In this document: positions 23,055 through 36,180 of the stretch, one piece after another
Numbering within the stretch: position 1 is the first letter of the stretch
How the letters are laid out: each line of letters begins with the position of its first letter
NCBI RefSeq assembly: GCF_004027225.2
Contig: NC_044289.2
Location: 10,333,761 to 10,397,760 of the forward strand
DNA: 64,000 nt
Direction: 5' to 3'
From: Strigops habroptila
Lineage: Eukaryota > Chordata > Aves > Psittaciformes > Psittacidae
Made by a program: the position numbers and the translations under genes
The notes under the pieces: model-generated
Told to the model about the DNA's origin: nothing
What the model saw: only the letters and a program-made list of their open reading frames with translations
Database searches by the model: none

Positions 23055-26000
23055 GCTTCTCTTGGTTAGTAGTTGAGAGGAACCAGATCACACGCTTTGG
23101 TAAGGGAGGGAATATACTTTTCAGGTATTTCAAATCCTAAGCTCAATGATATCTTTTTGTCTTCTTTTGTGTTTAAAAATAAATCAATAAGTTATTCCTG
23201 TGTAGATGTATGTGATGTTTCTATTAATTTGTACAAATCTGCAGTCAGTACTATTGAGTCAGTCTAAGGAGAACTTGTTCAGAGTGAAGGCCTAACCTGA
23301 GTTCCTTCAAAACCAGGTAAGAAAAATATGTTAAGTACATTAGACTGTGCTCTGGGTAGCATTCTCATGTGGATGTGTTCAGATTAAGTTTTGTGATTAA
23401 AATTAGTTTTGCCCTCTTGTTGAAGGGGCAATCTGACATCGTGTATTCAACTACTATCACAAGTGGGTTTTGAATACCTTACAATGCAGTGAATTGTGAT
23501 CAACTTTTGAAGGTGAAGGTATGAAAGTGTAGAAAGGTGAAGGAAAAAGCTAAAACACTTCTGAAATAAGATTTCAGAAAGAAATTTCAGACGTGCTGTT
23601 CCCTGACTTTCATTGCATCTCTAATTGCAAAAATGGAAATGATTTTTTAAAATAATATCTTGAATGATCGCAAGATATTTCATATAATACTTGATGAATA
23701 TCTTAATAAATAATCTCTCTGAACCGCTTTTGCTTATAGAAAAGAAATTAACCTTCTTAATGGTTCTTTATTTCAAATACTTAACTGAACTGTTCAGAGC
23801 TTCTACTCTTGACACAGTGTGGTTCCTGCTGTGTGGAACTTAAGGAGAATTTAGATACTACCTCTGTCTCAAAGGACTGAAAATATTTTGCATAAATATA
23901 TTGTAGAATAGGTGTGGTAAGAAGCAGCTAATCTCACATATTTCTGCTTGAAAATCATTCTTTTTCAAATGTAAACCCTGTAATGGAAAACTGTGTTATT
24001 TTTGGACTAAACTTTTATTTAAAGACAATTGACTAAAAAATTGGATTAGGTTTTGATCTTGCAAACATGACTAGAAATCTTAATGGCATTCATGAATCTC
24101 CTTGTTTAGCCTGATGGATAGAATTTCCAAAACCTTCTTCCCAAAAGTTAAATGTAAATTGCCATGTAGCTCTAGGGGTAAGCAATACAGGATGTTAGTG
24201 CTGGTTGTTTGTGGATACTAATTCCATTACTATTCCGAAGATTTAAATAAATATTTAGTGTATTGAAATCTATCCTGTTATGGGTTTCTTTTCTGTTTAT
24301 ACAGTATATCTAGAAACTCTGGAGGAAAAAAAAAAAAAACAGAACTAAAACAAAGAACCCCCAGGCTTTGAATTGCCATCTGCCTTTTTTTCCTCTTTTC
24401 TCTTCTTGGTGCTTCCTAATTATTGTGAATGGTTCATTTGCCAAGTAGTTTTCAACACAGAATTCCAGTAACTCTGTCAAGTCTCTTTTCTTTAAGGCAG
24501 AATTTAACAAGACTGTGTGCCTTCTCCAGGTAGTGCAGATGCTCAAGTCAACACAGTGATTAAGGAAACTTTTCTTGAACTACAGTATTTTCCTAAACCA
24601 CAGCAATGCAATAGAAATCCTTTATGTAGAATGTTTCATAGAAAGAATAAAGCATGACTGTGTCAAATTTTGTTGAATTAGTTTTCATTGTTTCAGTCCT
24701 TCAATATAACTTCATTTTTCCTCCACCCAACTGAGTTGAAGGCTGCAAATGTCACTTTTCCATAGCACCTGACTGTGAGTGAAACTTTGCAAAGATATAA
24801 GGGAAAATATTCTTGACTTGGAAGATCTTATGTCCAAGAGTTTAATACCAACTTTAATCTCTTATTTATGCCATATTCTACTCTTTCCCTGGTAGTAATT
24901 TGGAGTCAAGTGACTTCAGTACAGTTGCACTAGGATACTTCAATATGAAGAGAAAAGGCTCTTACGCTTAGCTCTTTAGACCATTTCTCTTTGAAGATGT
25001 CTTTTTGTTACCATTCAGGAAAAAAGTTGGCATTTAGGCAGGTATACTCTATTGTATTTGTTGTTGCCTCTTCCTGTATGTTTGAGTGGGATCTTTTGGA
25101 GTTCTGGTTATTTCACATTTATTAAAACTCATGTGGGGTAAAGAAGACAAAACCCCCCTATTTATTTGGGTTTTTTTTTTCAATTCAAATTGAGTCTTGA
25201 CTCATCTGATAAGGGTGAATAGGTGACATGGGCTTTATAGAAGCTGCACTGAAAGGCCTCTAATTGAACCATGGGCACTTCTAAAGGGACCCCTGGTAGA
25301 TCCAGGAGGTGCACAGCTCCCTTGCTGCTGCGCAGTGCTGCTTTTGTCCTCAGATGCTGCATTTCAGATGCAGCTGGTGAGGTTTCTGACCAGCATAGGA
25401 AAGGAGAGACTGAGTAGAATAACTGTGAGGTTTGGGAAGCCTTTGCTTTTAAGTCTGTTGCCACTGCGTCAGGATGTGTGACTCAGCCACAGTAAATGTA
25501 TTTGTGTGTTCCTGACGTTTAACTGAGGCATGTTATTGGAGGGCATAGCCTTGTCAGTCCTTCCGTGTTGCTCTGGCTGTGGTCATTTGTCCAAGGGATC
25601 CATATATTTCAGTGTGATGGTATCTGTGTTGCGGAAATTAGGAATTCATTATTTTGAATTTACTGTGAAGTGTTATAAAATGGAGCACAAAGCCTATAAG
25701 CAATTAAAATGCAGATGCTGGTCATTCACTTGCATGTTGAACTTCAAGTTTTAACTCTACCTTCTTCATTCTGCATCTTTTTCTGACATGGGCTGCAAAT
25801 AGAACTCAAAGATATTTCCAGATTTTTACTAAAACATGAAATCAAAAATATTTTTAGACTTGTGGCATCGGGAACTTCCCCAGTGCTCACTTCAGATACA
25901 ACCTTGCTGTGCCTAAGGTAATAGATACACACCGATAGAGAGGAGAGCTCCACGTTCAATATAAATGTAAAAAAGCTTCAGACGCTGCTGATTATCAGTT

Positions 26001-26528
26001 GCTTTGCATGAATAACTACAGCAGCTTGCAAATACCTGGGATTTGGCAAAGAGACCAAAATTGCAAATCCTTTGCAATAGCACTGCACTCAGATTAAGTT
26101 CCTGTGAAATCTTTCCTCAGTCACTAATTTCACACTCATGGGATGGAACCATGGACAATTTATACCATATAAATCTTGTTTTAATAACAGCTTCCTTGAG
26201 CTTTAAAATGTTTTTAGGAATTTTTGCTTTTTGATAAGGAAATAGTTTATAACACCTTTGAAGAAAATATTGTAGGTTGTGAGACGTTTTGTTTTAGAAT
26301 TGGAGCATCTCTGACCATTTAGAGAATGCTGGGAGTGTGAGGCCCAAAACACATTATTCTAACAGTTCACATTCTATTTACTGTGGCAGTTATGAGCAGA
26401 AATAACAGTTTAAGTAGCTTATTAACATCTGCTTTATCTTTATTTGGGAAATAAAACTTGATTTTGCAACATTTCATATGCAACAGGAAAAAAAAGGTAA
26501 AATGAGTAAAGTGGTTTGTGAAAACTGT
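23055..26528. other. Noncoding DNA; no gene recognised
   Basis: AT-rich sequence with a 14-A run near 24327 and short frames only. I see no repeat or RNA gene that I can name. Confidence 0.55.
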
Positions 26529-26762
26529 AGCCAATTTTTTTTTTTTTTTTTAATGAATAATATTTTAATGTAATTGTCATAGGAGCTTTCTGCATCGTTA
26601 TGTTTGAAGAGCAGGTTTTCAGTGGTAGGATGGGACACCTGCCCCTGGACCCAGAAAGTTAGGGGAAATATATATTCATTTTTAATTTGTCTAGTCTGAA
26701 CATTTAATGTTAGGAAGTGATGAGATGTCGAAGAATGAGGAAATAATAATATAAAAGCCAAT
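26529..26762 (-). mobile_element. Probable poly(A)-tailed retrocopy with 7-bp target-site duplication
   Basis: Read on the minus strand, about 200 bases of AT-rich, UTR-like sequence end in 17 adenines (T-run at 26535-26551 on the plus strand). An ATTAAA hexamer lies 12 bases upstream of the tail (plus-strand TTTAAT, 26564-26569), which is normal spacing for mRNA 3' ends. The direct repeat AGCCAAT flanks the insert at 26529-26535 and 26756-26762, as expected for a target-site duplication. This fits a severely 5'-truncated reverse-transcribed mRNA tail. Avian CR1 elements do not normally prime on poly(A), so such inserts are uncommon in birds. The parent gene is unknown, and a weak 95-codon frame across it is not convincing. 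Confidence 0.45.
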
Positions 26763-28404
26763 ATACTTGCTGTTTATTACTTTTCTTATATAGGGAATAT
26801 GGTGGGGGGGATTTGGTGGTGTGGTATTTGGTTTTGGTTGGTTGATTTTTTTAATACCAACTTCCCATCTCCCCAGTATATAATGCAGATGTGTGGTTTT
26901 CGTTATATATTTATTGCTGGGTAGATTACTTTGGATTAAAATACCTTAACTGTATAATGATTGTCTTGCTGCATTTTCTTCAAGCATTCGTGTTCATTGG
27001 AAATATGGAATCCAAGATACATTCATGGTAAATTTAGAAATGTGCTTCAGTTGTTTCTCTCCTAGTATAGGCTCTACCTACATATATTTGGTTGTTAAAA
27101 AAGAAAAGATGAAACAGAAATGACAGCAAGAAATACAACTTGTTATGAAAGTAGAAAAATTGTCGAAGATGTTTTGTATATTACATGTTGCCAGGCAAAT
27201 GCCTGGCGGAGGGTGTGATTGAATTAGGTTATTAGTCATAAATGGGAGGCCACAGATGAGTTGTATTGGTTTTTATTTATTCATTATTTTGTTTCCTGTG
27301 GCTCTTAAAACTTTTTTTAAAATTAGCATTACAGATGCACGCTGTGAGTATGATAGTGCTGCAGCTTAAAATGTCTAAAATACAAATACGCTTTTAAGAC
27401 AATTCTCTAAGTCTGTTACTTTAAATGGACCAAACACCAATATTTTTATACAGAGATGAATACCAATTTAATCTACATATTCTGCAGGTGATGTTACCTT
27501 CTTTATGTCTCAAAATGCCTGAGACGTTTTGATCACTTGTTGTGAAATTGTGAAGTTACCATAGATGTGACTGCATTTGTGACAGTTCATTATTCATATG
27601 GCAGTCTCTGTGACCACAGAGTTCAGGTGTTGTGCTTGGTTGAACTACAGCTAGAAAGTTGTCAGCATATCAGCATATTGCTGCCACTGTGGCCCCCAAC
27701 TAAAAACCAAGAATGTGTTAAGTTCAATATATCTTTTTCAACTAGAGATTATTTTCTCTTGTTTCATCTGACTAGTCTGTGGCAGTTTGGATTCTCTTTA
27801 TTGCTTGCGCTATGCTCTGAATGGCTATACAGAAATAGAGATTTTCATCTTTTGTAAGAAGCTGTGGTGTACTGGTTTCTATTTTCAACCAAATTCTTAA
27901 GAGGAACAGGATTTATTTCTTAGTAAAAACCTGAAGCTATTTCCATCTGCAAATTTGTGATGCCACCTTGTAGTAAAGGAAGCTGCAGTGACATGTCTGT
28001 GCCAGAAGTGTTCTTTTTAATGCTGCTACTTCATATTTCTCCAGACCTCGCCTAAAGTGTGTTGTGTATAATGAATTAGAGTCTGAATGAACTATGCTTC
28101 AAATTTAAGGTGTGTTTAATTAACTGCATAAAAACGTAAGAGATTGGAGAAGCCTTTTCCTGCGACATCAGATCTTTTCAGAATTCCTTCTGAGCGTTCT
28201 TGTAATGTTATAGAAATTGTTTGAAAATCAGTGACAATAATTCTGTTTGGAAGTAGGTGTACTAGATTCCGCATTGTGTAGCTTTATGTACACAATACTT
28301 AGTGCTCGTTGTGTTGTGCTGTGCATACCAACAAGAACAAAAAAACCTTCGTGTGATGTTTGTGGCAAATTGAACTAGTGCTTGTTGGCTCTGCTTCTCT
28401 ATCG
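26763..28404. other. Noncoding DNA; no gene recognised
   Basis: Contains a G/T-rich tract at 26801-26852 and a perfect 7-bp hairpin at 27190-27207. The open frames, up to 96 codons, have no recognisable content. Confidence 0.55.
27190..27207. repeat. Short perfect hairpin
   Basis: GCCAGGC (27190-27196), loop AAAT, GCCTGGC (27201-27207). A GC-rich 7-bp stem in AT-rich surroundings; it may be fortuitous. Confidence 0.7.
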
Positions 28405-28485
28405 CAGAGTAATTTAGGCTAGAAGGGGCCTGTGGAGGTCATTTAGTTGAATTCCTGCCAAGCAGGAGATGACTTCAGAATTGTA
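28405..28485 (-). mobile_element. CR1 LINE 3'-end fragment
   Basis: The plus strand reads as the antisense of the CR1 3' region: a TTAGGCTAGAAGGGGCCTGT block, then GGAGGTCATTTAGTTGAATTCCTGCC, recalling the familiar 'ggaagggacctctggaggtcatctagtcc' order, then a degenerate 'caaagcaggg...acttcaga' stretch. CR1 is the dominant non-LTR retrotransposon of birds and is usually truncated at the 5' end, as here. The copy is diverged. The octamer repeats normally at the 3' terminus are missing. Confidence 0.6.
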
Positions 28486-31400
28486 ATTTATTGCTCCTGT
28501 CTCCTGCTTAAATATGGACTGTCTCCTTCCAAGTGAGGTGCAGCTGAGGTAATATTATGTCTGACCTATTAATTCCATCCAGTCAGGCTCTGTTATGAAG
28601 ATGGGCATCCCTGATGTCTCTGATCTGTGCTAATGCAGAATGCAGCAGAGGTACCTGACTACAATGGAGAGATGCCTTCGTTACATGCAAGTTGGAGATG
28701 TTACTAGGGAAAACATAGAGTACTTCTGACTTCTTGTACAACACTGATTTCCACAATGACAAGTCCAAAATATGCTGCAAATATCATCCACTCACCAAAG
28801 CACGTGCCCAAGAGAATGAGGAGACAATGTGGCTTATGTGGAGATCTGTGCTGTTACAGCTGATTTGTTTTTATGAGATTGTGTTGCTCCTCTAGCAGAG
28901 GTGGCCCGTGCAATAGCTGAGCATAGGACAGAGTTTCTGGAAGCTATTCCGCAACCTGAAAACAAGAGGAAGCTGAACTAAATGTAGTACAGTATGCAAA
29001 ACAGGGGTATTGTAAGCCCTTTGGTTTGGTGTGGCTGGGTGGTAGTTACTGTTGAGGGTACCAAAGTGAGTCATCCTGTCCTCTATAACTGGAGGGCAGT
29101 TGCTTAAGGGGGTTTTGGCTGTCCACAGAATAAGTTGAAAATTTTCCCCAAATGAACCTTTTTTTTCTGTCCCCCCCCAAAGATTTTCCACAATAAAAAT
29201 ATCATGCTCCATAATACACATTTGTATGAAAATCAATATGCAAAGCATGTGATTAAAAGATAAGCACAGCTGGCATTTGAACATCAGTTTTAATTGAGGC
29301 TGTTCTTACATTCTGTACACTTCAAGGAAATTAATGGCAGTGTTGCAGTCCTTCAAGAAAAATTAATTATCCCTGCTGATTCCCAGTTCCCGTGCTTGCT
29401 TCCTGAACTCTGCTTTCTGATAGCCCAGCAGGCTTGGAGAGCCACTGTTTATTTATACAGAATATTTCCTTGCTTTGAGGGGAGTGTGTGAGCATTTAAA
29501 AATTTACCAGCTGTTTCAGGTCACTTACAGCTGAAGCAGTTCTTTCGTTTTGAATGATTTATTTAGTTGGCCTCTCATTGAGTTGTCAGCAGTTTGCAGA
29601 GACTGTAACCGTGTGAAGAAAAGATCCTAATTTGTCAGCTGGAGAGAAGGGGAGTTGTTTGTAGTCAGAGAGAAAAAGGAATTAGTTCATTTTGTGAGCC
29701 TGACATGTTTGCTATCCCCAGATGCAGGACTGAAAGAAAGGTGGCTGTCAGCCATGCATTTGTGATTAGAGATTGAAAGGAGAAGAAGGGGGGGCAGTGT
29801 GTGAGGTTAAAGGAAGGTAGCTGAGATTGGAATAGGATATTTCTTCTGAAAGACGTGAGAGAATGTGCATGTGTGCACATTTTATGCCTCAGAGGGAAAC
29901 CTAGAGGGAGTTGTCAGAACTGAGAGCAGAAATGAACAAGGAGATGAGCTTTTCTCTGGCTTGAGAATGAGATAGTATATGATGTTAAAAAGAAATAACC
30001 ACAGAATGTTGGATGAGACTGTGAAGTAGATACCTCCTGACTGACTCATCTGCGGTGGCAGTTCATGACAGTAGGAAGTTTGTCAGATGTATGGCACGGT
30101 TGCTTTCAAAGAAAAAAGGTATCAAAATGAGGTTGACAATAATGAAGTGCTCAATCTGAGTTGTGTATTTTGTGGATGTTTATACATGCAGGCAATTACT
30201 GGTAGAGACAAATTGTATTGAGAATCTAGAATGGGTGCAAATCTAATCTGTCAGATACCCGTTGTGTGTGTCTATTATGTATATTTTTTTTTAATAGATT
30301 GACTTGCCATAGTAACAGTTTCATAACGGGAGTTTCAGGGATTTTTTTTCTTCAGATGTGTTTAACTTTGTCTTTCAGTGCTCATAGCACATTGATCTCT
30401 ACTACTAGCTATTTCTTATGAATATTGGCAACTTCATATTCAGTATTTAAAATGATTGGCATTGTATGAGTAGCTCATTTTGTAATGTACTTAGTTAATG
30501 AATCTGTATTTAGGACACATAGAGGTTAAACTTGGCTTATGATTTTTGGCAACTTAAATAGTCACTAAAATTAGTCTAGCAAGATGGTTCTGCATTAGAT
30601 GTGCAAGAACTATTCTTGACTGCTTTGCTTGAGTAACCATTCTGTTGGTCCCTGCTACATATTGTATTCTGGTCTCTTTAAATACCTGCCTTTTGTTCTT
30701 TTTCAGCCTATTTAATGTTTTCTCTGCCCAGTGGGTACACTGTCTGCTTGCAAAATGCAAGTTTCAAAACTGAGGGGGACCCTTTAGGGCAGAATTAATT
30801 AGTATTTTTGGCTTGTAAGAGAGAGATTTATAGCAAATATTATATTCCTTGCAGTTATATGCTAATTACAGTGATAATACATACAATTGCACTCCATCAG
30901 AGTGACTGAAAGCTTAGAAGGATGTTTTCCTTTGCCTGTAGGTAGCATGTGAAAGACACCATCAGTCACTATCAGAGACTTGTACATTATGCACTCCTCT
31001 GAGTTTCTGCTTTCTTGGGTGCATAAGAACTGGATGGTGTTTCATTTCCAAGTTTTTCTTTATATTTTTGTACAAGGTTATAGTTTCTTGCATGATTATA
31101 GGTGATAATACAGGAGACGAACAAAAATCATATTTGTGAATGATGGCATGTCACAATACACAGAAGGGATGAGGAAGGGGAAATAAACTGGTGCAGAAAG
31201 ATAAATTGAAAGCATCACCGACTAAATATTGTTTCATCTCTGAGAATATTCTAAATTTGCTGGAGTGGAAGTGTGTGTTAAGAAAGTGCAGCTGTCCTCA
31301 GATTTAAGTAGGATTTGTTGCACTTGAAACTATTTTAGTGGTATGGTTAAACTAAGCTTCTTGAAGTAGCCAAAGTACAATGGGTGTAAATAACTTCAGT

Positions 31401-34400
31401 GTTGCAATGACACAAAAAAGTGCCTAGTCCCACATGGAAGTTTCAATCATGTTTAATTTAGATTCCAGCTCAAAGCATTTTAAATAGAAGAAGAATCTAG
31501 AAAAAATACATACTTTTAACAAGTGAAAAACATGGTTTCTAAAGGAAAGCATTTTTGAAATCAAAATACAGCAAGAGTGTCAAGGATTGCCTATACATAG
31601 GCCTGATGTGAGCCTTTCTCAGTAGAATGCAGTGAAGAATTTTTTCAGCAGGACATTTTTGTATAAATGAAAAGGGGTCAGAGTTTCATTTTAATAAATA
31701 TTAAAAACCATATTCAGGCAGTGTAGAGCAATGGCGAGTATTAGGTTCTGTGTATATAAATAATAGTGCTTACTTTAAGTCTCTAGTGGAGTTACAGAGT
31801 GCACGTTCTGAAACGCGCCCAGAGACATCTCTAGCTCTTGGGACTAAATTCTGCAAGTACTGTGGTGGTAAAACAAACCTGCTCTGGGGAAGTAATGACT
31901 TTGTTCAGGAAGTGCTGGCTCTGTGTTTAGCTATAGTGTGTGTTGAACTACTGTATTCCTGTTCCTGGAGTAATGGAGTGGTTTTGTTCTGATGAGATGG
32001 GCTATTTTCCCTTTTTTCTCTTCATGACCTACAAATCTTTTCTTTGTTGATTAGAACCTTATGTATGTGCTCCTGTCTTCTTTTTCCAGTTTCATTCCTC
32101 CATCTCTTTCCCCTCTCAGCTCTCCTGTTATAAGAAGTAAAGACCAATGCTGATGCTTGTTATTTTCCTGTTCTCAGGAACCTGTGACAGGTTGTGTGGT
32201 TATTCTTTCCTGACTAGATTCACAGCCGCAATCTGTTTCTACTTGATGTACTGATTCTGTTTTCAAGGATCTGCTTAACTAGTGTCCTTCACTTCATAGA
32301 AGTGGAGGGGTAAAGTGGGTACAGCAACAAGGTTTCAAAGTCCCGACTTACTGCATCTGTTTTTGAGATTTGCAGCAGTATTTGACAGGTTAGGAAGAGA
32401 AAAGAAACTTCTTTATTCCTTTTACATCCTCCTTAAAAAGGGTCTTTAAAGAGGTCATTTGATGAAGTTGTTTTCCAGATGATGGTTGTCATGCAATTCA
32501 CATACTGTATATATAAATACATGTATTTCAGTAAATAGTTTGAAGTTTGTTATACACAATATAGGTTTGACTCTTCCACTAGTTTAACTGTTCAGGTTAC
32601 AAGGAAATTACTTCTGAGCTTGCATCAGGATAAATGAAAAGGAATTTCATTCTTAAATCTAGAAACCGAAGTACCTTAAGTTTCTCCTGTCTCTTCTGCT
32701 GCTAGCATATGTGAAACCCAGCAAGGAGTGCTTCTTTGGCTGAGCAAAGAATTGATGCCCCTTTGGCAGTGTATTTACTGTACAGTGTCAAACGTTGGGG
32801 AGGTTATGAAGGCAAGATTCTAGCTTCTCCCTGATTTTTGTCATCTAATAGAATAATTTTAGGGGGAAGGAGGTATTGACTATAAACGGATATAGTTTTG
32901 GAGACTGGTGGCTGGGTGCATCAGATAAGTGGCTTGTTTCAGGGAAAGGCTTGAGGTAAAAGCTTAAGCTGAACAATTTGCTGTTAGCCAATTTCTGTCA
33001 GTCTGTATACGTATTAATTGTCCAGTGCAAGCACAGCTGGGAATCAGGTGTAATACTACTTGGTCTAGTTATAGTTCAAGGAAGTTTTAGGTGAAGCTGA
33101 GACCAGAGCTGAAGAAGAGTAACATGTTGCAGAGGGCCATTGATAAATGGAAGGAAGGGGGCTGTGTTTGGCTGTAACAGGCAAATGAAGTTAGTTAATT
33201 TAATGGCTTACAAAAGGAGTTGTTTTGTAGTAGACTTTGAGACCGTCAGATGTAAAGTTCATAATACAAAGGTATAGCTTTGTTGTTCTAATCTCTTACT
33301 AAATTAAACAGCAGATGGAAGGGAGCAATCTCATATTTTTAAAATTGAATACCTCAATTGCTGAAGTGCGAGACATGTACGCAGCACTAATGAGAGATAC
33401 TTAAAAACAAAACCTGGCTTTGCAAGCGCGACATCATGATTCAATATATGTGATTAAATTCTGTCACATCACACACTTCCAAACTACCTTTGTAAAGGAT
33501 CCCCTCATCGCTAATGTGTATTAGTGAATTTCCTCCGCTGTGTCTGGCATGATGGAAAAGTGGAGTCATGTAGAGATGCATCTAACTACCATTCTGCAAT
33601 GAAGAAAATGTTAAAAACATCAGAAGGTAATCACTAAACCTGGTATTCAGTGGTTGCAATAGTCTAGATAGAGCTAGCCATTTGTAGCTGCAGCGAGCAA
33701 CCATTCCCTTCCAACCATATGGCAAATACGAATGCGTTATGGTAACAGTAGGAAATAGCAATGTGTGCATATATAGATGTTATCAGTTCTTCAGGTGTAC
33801 CACAGGTCTAATTGTGGAATGAATTATGAATGCAATAATTGTAACTTAACAATTCTTGTAGTTGTGTGTTCATTGTGTTGCTGTGAATATATCGTGGCTT
33901 GTAAAGAATTAAAGCGTGCCTCTTCTCTCTTCCTTCTCTCTTCCTTGAGGTTTTTCTTATATGTATGTAATACTGCTGTGACTTGTTATTGTGTGAGCAT
34001 TCTGTGATGGAATTCTAATGCAAAGACACAACTACATAAAGTAGCAAATGAAAGCTGCAGAGATTTAATCTCACGATGAGTATGTACAGACAATAGTCCA
34101 GAACTGAATTTCAAATCTGAAAATATTCTTCATTTGTGGCCATGTGAATGACAACTATTTATCACATCTCTGTTATCTCCATGCAAACTAAGCACGCAAG
34201 GTGTGATGGAAAGTATGCATTTAATTACTACTTTCAGCCAAATCTTCTGTAAAAGATAGTTTGTAACCTCAAAATTATCAGCCGGTTGCTGGTAGCTGTT
34301 TGTTTACCTGCCAGAGAGTCCTTAATGGTAGAAATATAAAATAAAAAGTTCAAGGGTTCTACCAGAAAAACAAAATTTGAGCTCCCTATTCCTGCATCCG

Positions 34401-35405
34401 TTTCTCCAGTGAGAAGATAAAATCAAAACTTATCCAAGTTATAAAAGTTTTTGTAGCATATTTCCTCTTGATCGTGAATGTGATCTGCATAAACAATTTC
34501 TAGTGTGCCGTGTAGAATCTGTCTTTGGAATTAGTATGCCATACAAAGCAGTTCTGGGGCAAACAACTACAGCAGTTCAATTACTGGCTGTTGAATTTTT
34601 CATATTTTCTCAAATTTTAGCCATATATATGACCTTTCTCAAATATCATAGACAAGTTAAACAGTGGGTATGCAGAATGATATACAGGTTTATGTGAATT
34701 AAAGAAAGATGCCTTGTAAAAGGAAAAACAAGCCCAAAAAAACCCAAACTTAAACTTGCTAAGAAATACAATAGAACTTCATTCCCTTAGGGAGGAAAAG
34801 TGGATACTGATAATTTCCTGAAAGGCTTTCATCATCTTCCTTATTTTCAGAATTATGTAGGAGTTGTCTTTGGAAATGGTGACCATTCTGCAGATTTCAT
34901 GGTGTTTCAGTAAAGCCTGGGGTTTCTCTCTTTGGTTCTTACAGAGCCTTCAGTTGCACCAAGTTTTTACTTTCAGCAGAGTTGTAAAAAGCTGAAGGAC
35001 AGTAAGTGTTTCTCAGTGCTAGATGAGTCCTGACTTTCCAATGTTGTATACATTTTTAACTAAAATATTACCTGAAAGAAAAAAAAAAGTTGTTTCTTGA
35101 TAACCTGGGCTATGGTATTTTTACTAGACAGAGCTTTTAGCTGCGGTGTCGTAGATGGGAAGAAGTAGGATTGCTGAGGTGCCTGGCTGGTTGTCAGCTT
35201 TAGTTGGCGTGGCAGAAAGTAGGAGTTACTTTTTTTCCATAAAGAAGGAAGGGGTGCTCTTCAAACCAGCTAGAGGGCAGGAGTCTTGTGACATATCTCA
35301 GTTAGCTTTTCAATGCTCTATATTAACCATGTTGATTCTGGGTCACAAGAAAACTCTGATGTTTCTGAGGTTGGGCTATTCTGGCATCAGTCTGCTACAG
35401 CTTCC
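28486..35405. other. Noncoding DNA; no gene recognised
   Basis: AT-rich, without named repeats. The block at 29280-29620, with several TTAAT/ATTTA-type cores and few interruptions, and the blocks near 33400-33560 and 34180-34330 look like conserved noncoding DNA, but this cannot be shown from one sequence. A 130-codon minus-strand frame at 28892-29284 has no recognisable domain. Confidence 0.5.
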
Positions 35406-35560
35406 ACAAGACCAGGTTGATCAAAGACCCGTCCATCTTGGCCTTGAACACGGACAGGGATTGGGCACTTCAAACGAAGGTTGTCATTTTTGACCAAAGT
35501 GCTGTAACAACAGCATGTTTCACATCGTGAAGGGCCATTTAAGAAACTATTCCTTGGAAC
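35406..35560 (-). mobile_element. CR1 LINE 3' fragment, diverged
   Basis: The plus strand carries, in CR1-antisense order, ACCAGGTTGATCAAAGACCC, then a block matching 'gtccaacctggccttgaacac', then a block matching 'cagggatggggcatccacaac'. A weaker continuation up to about 35560 resembles 'gtaaagaatttcttcctaa'. The first 90 bases are clear and the rest is degenerate. Confidence 0.7.
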
Positions 35561-35596
35561 TTCCAATATGCAATGCTTCCCCTTCCTCCTCACCAG

Positions 35597-35624
35597 GACA
35601 ATGAGGATCACAAAGGGCAAGCAG
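35597..35624 (+). other. Candidate 28-nt exon beside the CR1 relic
   Basis: A strong pyrimidine-rich acceptor (CTTCCCCTTCCTCCTCACCAG, ending at 35596) is followed 28 bases later by a consensus-like donor, GCAG|GTAAAG (GT at 35625-35626). All three frames across the 28 bases are open. CR1-flanking sequence is a known source of cryptic splice sites, so this could be a cryptic or species-specific exon. It may equally be chance. Confidence 0.25.
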
Positions 35625-35626
35625 GT

Positions 35627-36120
35627 AAAGAAATGATAGATTTGTCTAGGAGATGGCTTATATTATTTGTTTTATTTAGGGTTTTTTTGTGTGTGGTGTA
35701 TTTACTATGACTACTTAAAACTGAGATATAAAGCAAAATTAGTAAATTGTAATTTTTGTCTAATCTCAGGCTCGTCTGAAGATTGGTAGGAAGGACAGTG
35801 GTTCAGTGATACTAGAACTGGAGAAATGGAGGAGGTCTGGGTATTTATAATTCAAAGCCACATTTTTTGAGATTGATGTCAGTGTGGGCTGTCAAACTGG
35901 AAAAATACTGCTGAATGAATACAGAATTCCTGCAGTATGCTTGAATTTGAATTTCCTGTGATTACTCAAGGCCATGGTAAAACATGTTTCATGAAGATTA
36001 CAATGGTCCTAGGCTGTGGTCAGTAAAATGTGCGAGAAGCTTAATCCACAATAGAAATCGGTTTCCTGAACTCCAGGAAAACAGAAATTATGCAAAGGAT
36101 GTAAGCCTTGTTTTATTTTA
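35627..36120. other. Noncoding DNA; no gene recognised
   Basis: AT-rich sequence with a short T/G-rich tract near 35680-35700. Nothing else can be supported. Confidence 0.55.
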
Positions 36121-36180
36121 GTGTGTGTGTGTGTGTATATATATCTATGTATAGACACACACACATATGTGTTTATATAA
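36121..36180. repeat. (GT)n(TA)n microsatellite followed by (CA)n
   Basis: Alternating GT runs from 36121, then TATATATATC, then AGACACACACACAT from about 36153. The GT and CA halves are complementary, so the tract can fold into a hairpin, and alternating purine-pyrimidine DNA of this kind favours Z-DNA. The length is likely polymorphic. Confidence 0.9.

Noticed and set aside
28892..29284. 130-codon minus-strand frame
   Set aside because: Composition typical of AT-rich noncoding DNA, with no family or splice support.
29995..30060. Possible CR1 end ('ccacagaatgttggatgagactg')
   Set aside because: Only a few bases match and the continuation does not follow CR1.
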